A stretch of 5,187 nt of DNA from Candidatus Aerophobota bacterium (GTDB taxonomy: Bacteria; Aerophobota; Aerophobia; Aerophobales; JAGGXI01), in the NCBI GenBank assembly GCA_021163155.1, contig JAGGXI010000091.1, positions 1-5,187 of the forward strand, read 5' to 3'. Numbering within the stretch: position 1 is the stretch's first letter; every line of letters starts with the position of its first letter. Under the pieces are notes generated by a model, which was not told the DNA's origin, ran no database searches, and saw nothing but the letters and a program-made list of their open reading frames with translations. This document shows, piece by piece, positions 4,563 through 5,187 of this stretch. Position numbers and translations under genes: made by a program.

Positions 4563-4704
4563 CTATGGGCTATCAGCTATGAGCTATTTTGCTTTGTTTT
4601 TTAGGTTTTGCTATGATCTATCATCTATGAGCTAATTTGTTTAGGTTTTGAATTTGCTATCAGCTATGAGCTATGAGCTTCTTATGAGCTAATTTGCTAT
4701 GAGC
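4563..4704 (+). repeat. Heptamer repeat array 4
   Basis: Units GCTATCA, GCTATGA, TCTATCA and TCTATGA with the shared CTTTGTTTTTTAGGTTTT motif (4592..4609) and GAGCTAATTTG linkers. The last unit supplies an ATG at 4699 (GCTATGAGC) that opens the WecB-like fragment. The preceding 70 bases after the DUF2283 stop show nothing recognisable. Confidence 0.85.
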
Positions 4705-4776
4705 CAAAAAATTATGTCAGTTATTGATACACGCCCAGAAGCAATAGAGGCAAGAACGGACATCATTAATGGATAA
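4699..4776 (+). pseudogene. wecB: UDP-N-acetylglucosamine 2-epimerase (WecB-like), N-terminal fragment
   Basis: ATG at 4699 opens MSQKIMSVIDTRPEAIEA, and the frame stops at TAA 4774..4776 after 25 residues. The start of WecB-type epimerases is highly conserved (KIMxVxGTRPEAIKMAP). Twelve or so consecutive positions match here, with Asp replacing the Gly of GTRPEAI. Similarity ends after the TRPEAI motif, about 16 residues in, where sequence leading into a DUF4258-type gene begins. The full enzyme (about 370 residues) interconverts UDP-GlcNAc and UDP-ManNAc, the step before the dehydrogenase family found at both window ends. This is a scrap only. The first ATG lies in the heptamer repeat; the ATG at 4714 is an alternative. 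Confidence 0.55.
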
Positions 4777-4986
4777 TTTCCTCAGTGAAGTAAAAAGGTT
4801 GCAGAAAAGAAAATTATTTATACTGAGCATGCCCTTGATGAGATGAACACTGAAGAAGAACTTATTTCTAAAGATGAGATCAGACAGGTAATATTTGAGG
4901 GTGAAATTGTTGAAGATTACCCTGAAGATAAACGTGGGCATAGCTGTTTGATGTTTACCTATACCTCAGTAGGAAGGCCTGTCCAT
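4769..4986 (+). pseudogene. DUF4258-family protein, frameshifted near the start and cut at its C-terminus
   Basis: ATG at 4769, overlapping the previous stop, opens MDNFLSEVKRL. Adding one base near 4800 joins this to the frame that reads AEKKIIYTEHALDEMNTEEE, then [40 protein letters not shown] and VH. That is the classical DUF4258 layout: the early HALxxM, an IxxDEIxxxIxxGEIVEDYP middle, then SCLM and GRPVH. The family ends with a strand after RPxHV, but here unrelated coding sequence starts at about 4986. As written, the longest uninterrupted frame from an ATG (4843) runs to 5034 and adds a meaningless tail read out of frame from the dehydrogenase fragment. Members are small proteins, often in toxin-antitoxin-like pairs. 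This copy is broken at both ends. Confidence 0.7.
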
Positions 4987-5187
4987 TTATATCCCTTGAA
5001 TCCACCACCTATCCAGGCACTACAGAAGAGTTAATTTTGCCCCTTCTTGAGAAGAAGGGCCTAAAAGCAGGAAAAGACTTTTTCCTTGTCTTCTCCCCGG
5101 AAAGAGAAGACCCCGGCAATGGAGAATATACTACTAAAACTATACCCAAAATTATAGGTGGAGTCTCTCTAAAATGCCTTAAAGTAG
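4986..5187 (+). pseudogene. Nucleotide-sugar dehydrogenase fragment lacking its N-terminus (runs off window)
   Basis: In frame with codon GAA at 4998..5000 the sequence reads [19 protein letters not shown], then [19 protein letters not shown] and [12 protein letters not shown], open to the window end. These are the second half of the NAD-binding domain of UDP-HexNAc dehydrogenases: [11 protein letters not shown] and [10 protein letters not shown] are family hallmarks. About 110 N-terminal residues, including the first GxGYVG nucleotide-binding loop, are missing. The preceding sequence belongs to a DUF4258 gene in another frame, so there is no start codon and the copy is probably dead here, whatever follows outside. 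The fragment does not overlap in homology with the piece at 1..560, so the two cannot be compared directly. They may be two copies, or one gene split by the island if rearranged. Confidence 0.85.

Noticed and set aside
4791-4812. Programmed -1 frameshift in the second DUF4258 gene
   Set aside because: The A-rich stretch has no X-XXY-YYZ slippery heptamer in the right frame, and the gene is also truncated at its 3' end. Simple mutation is more likely.
4717-4941. Minus-strand open frame of 74 codons
   Set aside because: It lies opposite the WecB and DUF4258 fragments, whose plus-strand motifs are clear.
4843-5034. 63-codon ORF as a complete gene
   Set aside because: It begins inside the DUF4258 domain, and its tail is dehydrogenase sequence read in the wrong frame.
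5041-5059. Hairpin CCCTTCTT-GAG-AAGAAGGG as a terminator
   Set aside because: It lies inside the dehydrogenase fragment (it encodes the LPLLEKKG part) and lacks a following T-run.

Overview
The window is AT-rich bacterial DNA with purine-rich Shine-Dalgarno sites. It looks like an accessory region beside a surface-polysaccharide locus in an uncultured bacterium with many heptanucleotide repeats. I cannot name the phylum from sequence alone. Both ends carry parts of a nucleotide-sugar dehydrogenase (UDP-sugar/ManNAc dehydrogenase family). The left end (1..560) holds the catalytic and C-terminal part. The right end (about 4986..5187) holds an internal piece starting at the conserved [11 protein letters not shown] segment. 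A very short piece resembling the N-terminus of UDP-GlcNAc 2-epimerase (WecB) lies at 4699..4776.

From left to right, 608..917 is a short toxin-like N-terminus run into the last third of an IS21-family IstB gene, followed by the IS21 right end with three 17-bp repeats on an exact 24-bp pitch. Next, 963..1618 is an intact TumA/TumE-type toxin-antitoxin pair, possibly transcribed from a -35 box supplied by the IS end. The stretch 1619..2184 is a graveyard: a REP-like hairpin and a 28-codon REP-associated (Y1) transposase stump, a toxin-like C-terminus, and a start resembling DUF2283. An orphan HicB antitoxin follows (2185..2373), with no HicA. An intact RelB-like/RelE-YafQ-type pair (2502..2991), a winged-helix regulator with its own promoter and operator-like palindrome (3242..3838), and a dead DUF4258 gene upstream of an intact DUF2283 gene (4009..4491) come next. 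The right end is a mosaic of WecB, DUF4258 and dehydrogenase fragments.

Four arrays of a 7-bp repeat (GCTATGA/GCTATCA type), all in the same orientation, separate the modules from about 2424 onward. They closely abut genes and in places supply the stop codon, the -35 box or the start codon of a neighbour. The overall picture is an island of small addiction modules in which antitoxin-type genes (HicB, DUF2283) outlast their toxins, shuffled by IS elements and repeat-mediated recombination inside or next to a polysaccharide gene cluster. Two inverted repeats of identical layout (GTTCA-5-TGAAC) lie ahead of hicB and the regulator gene and may mark a small regulon.
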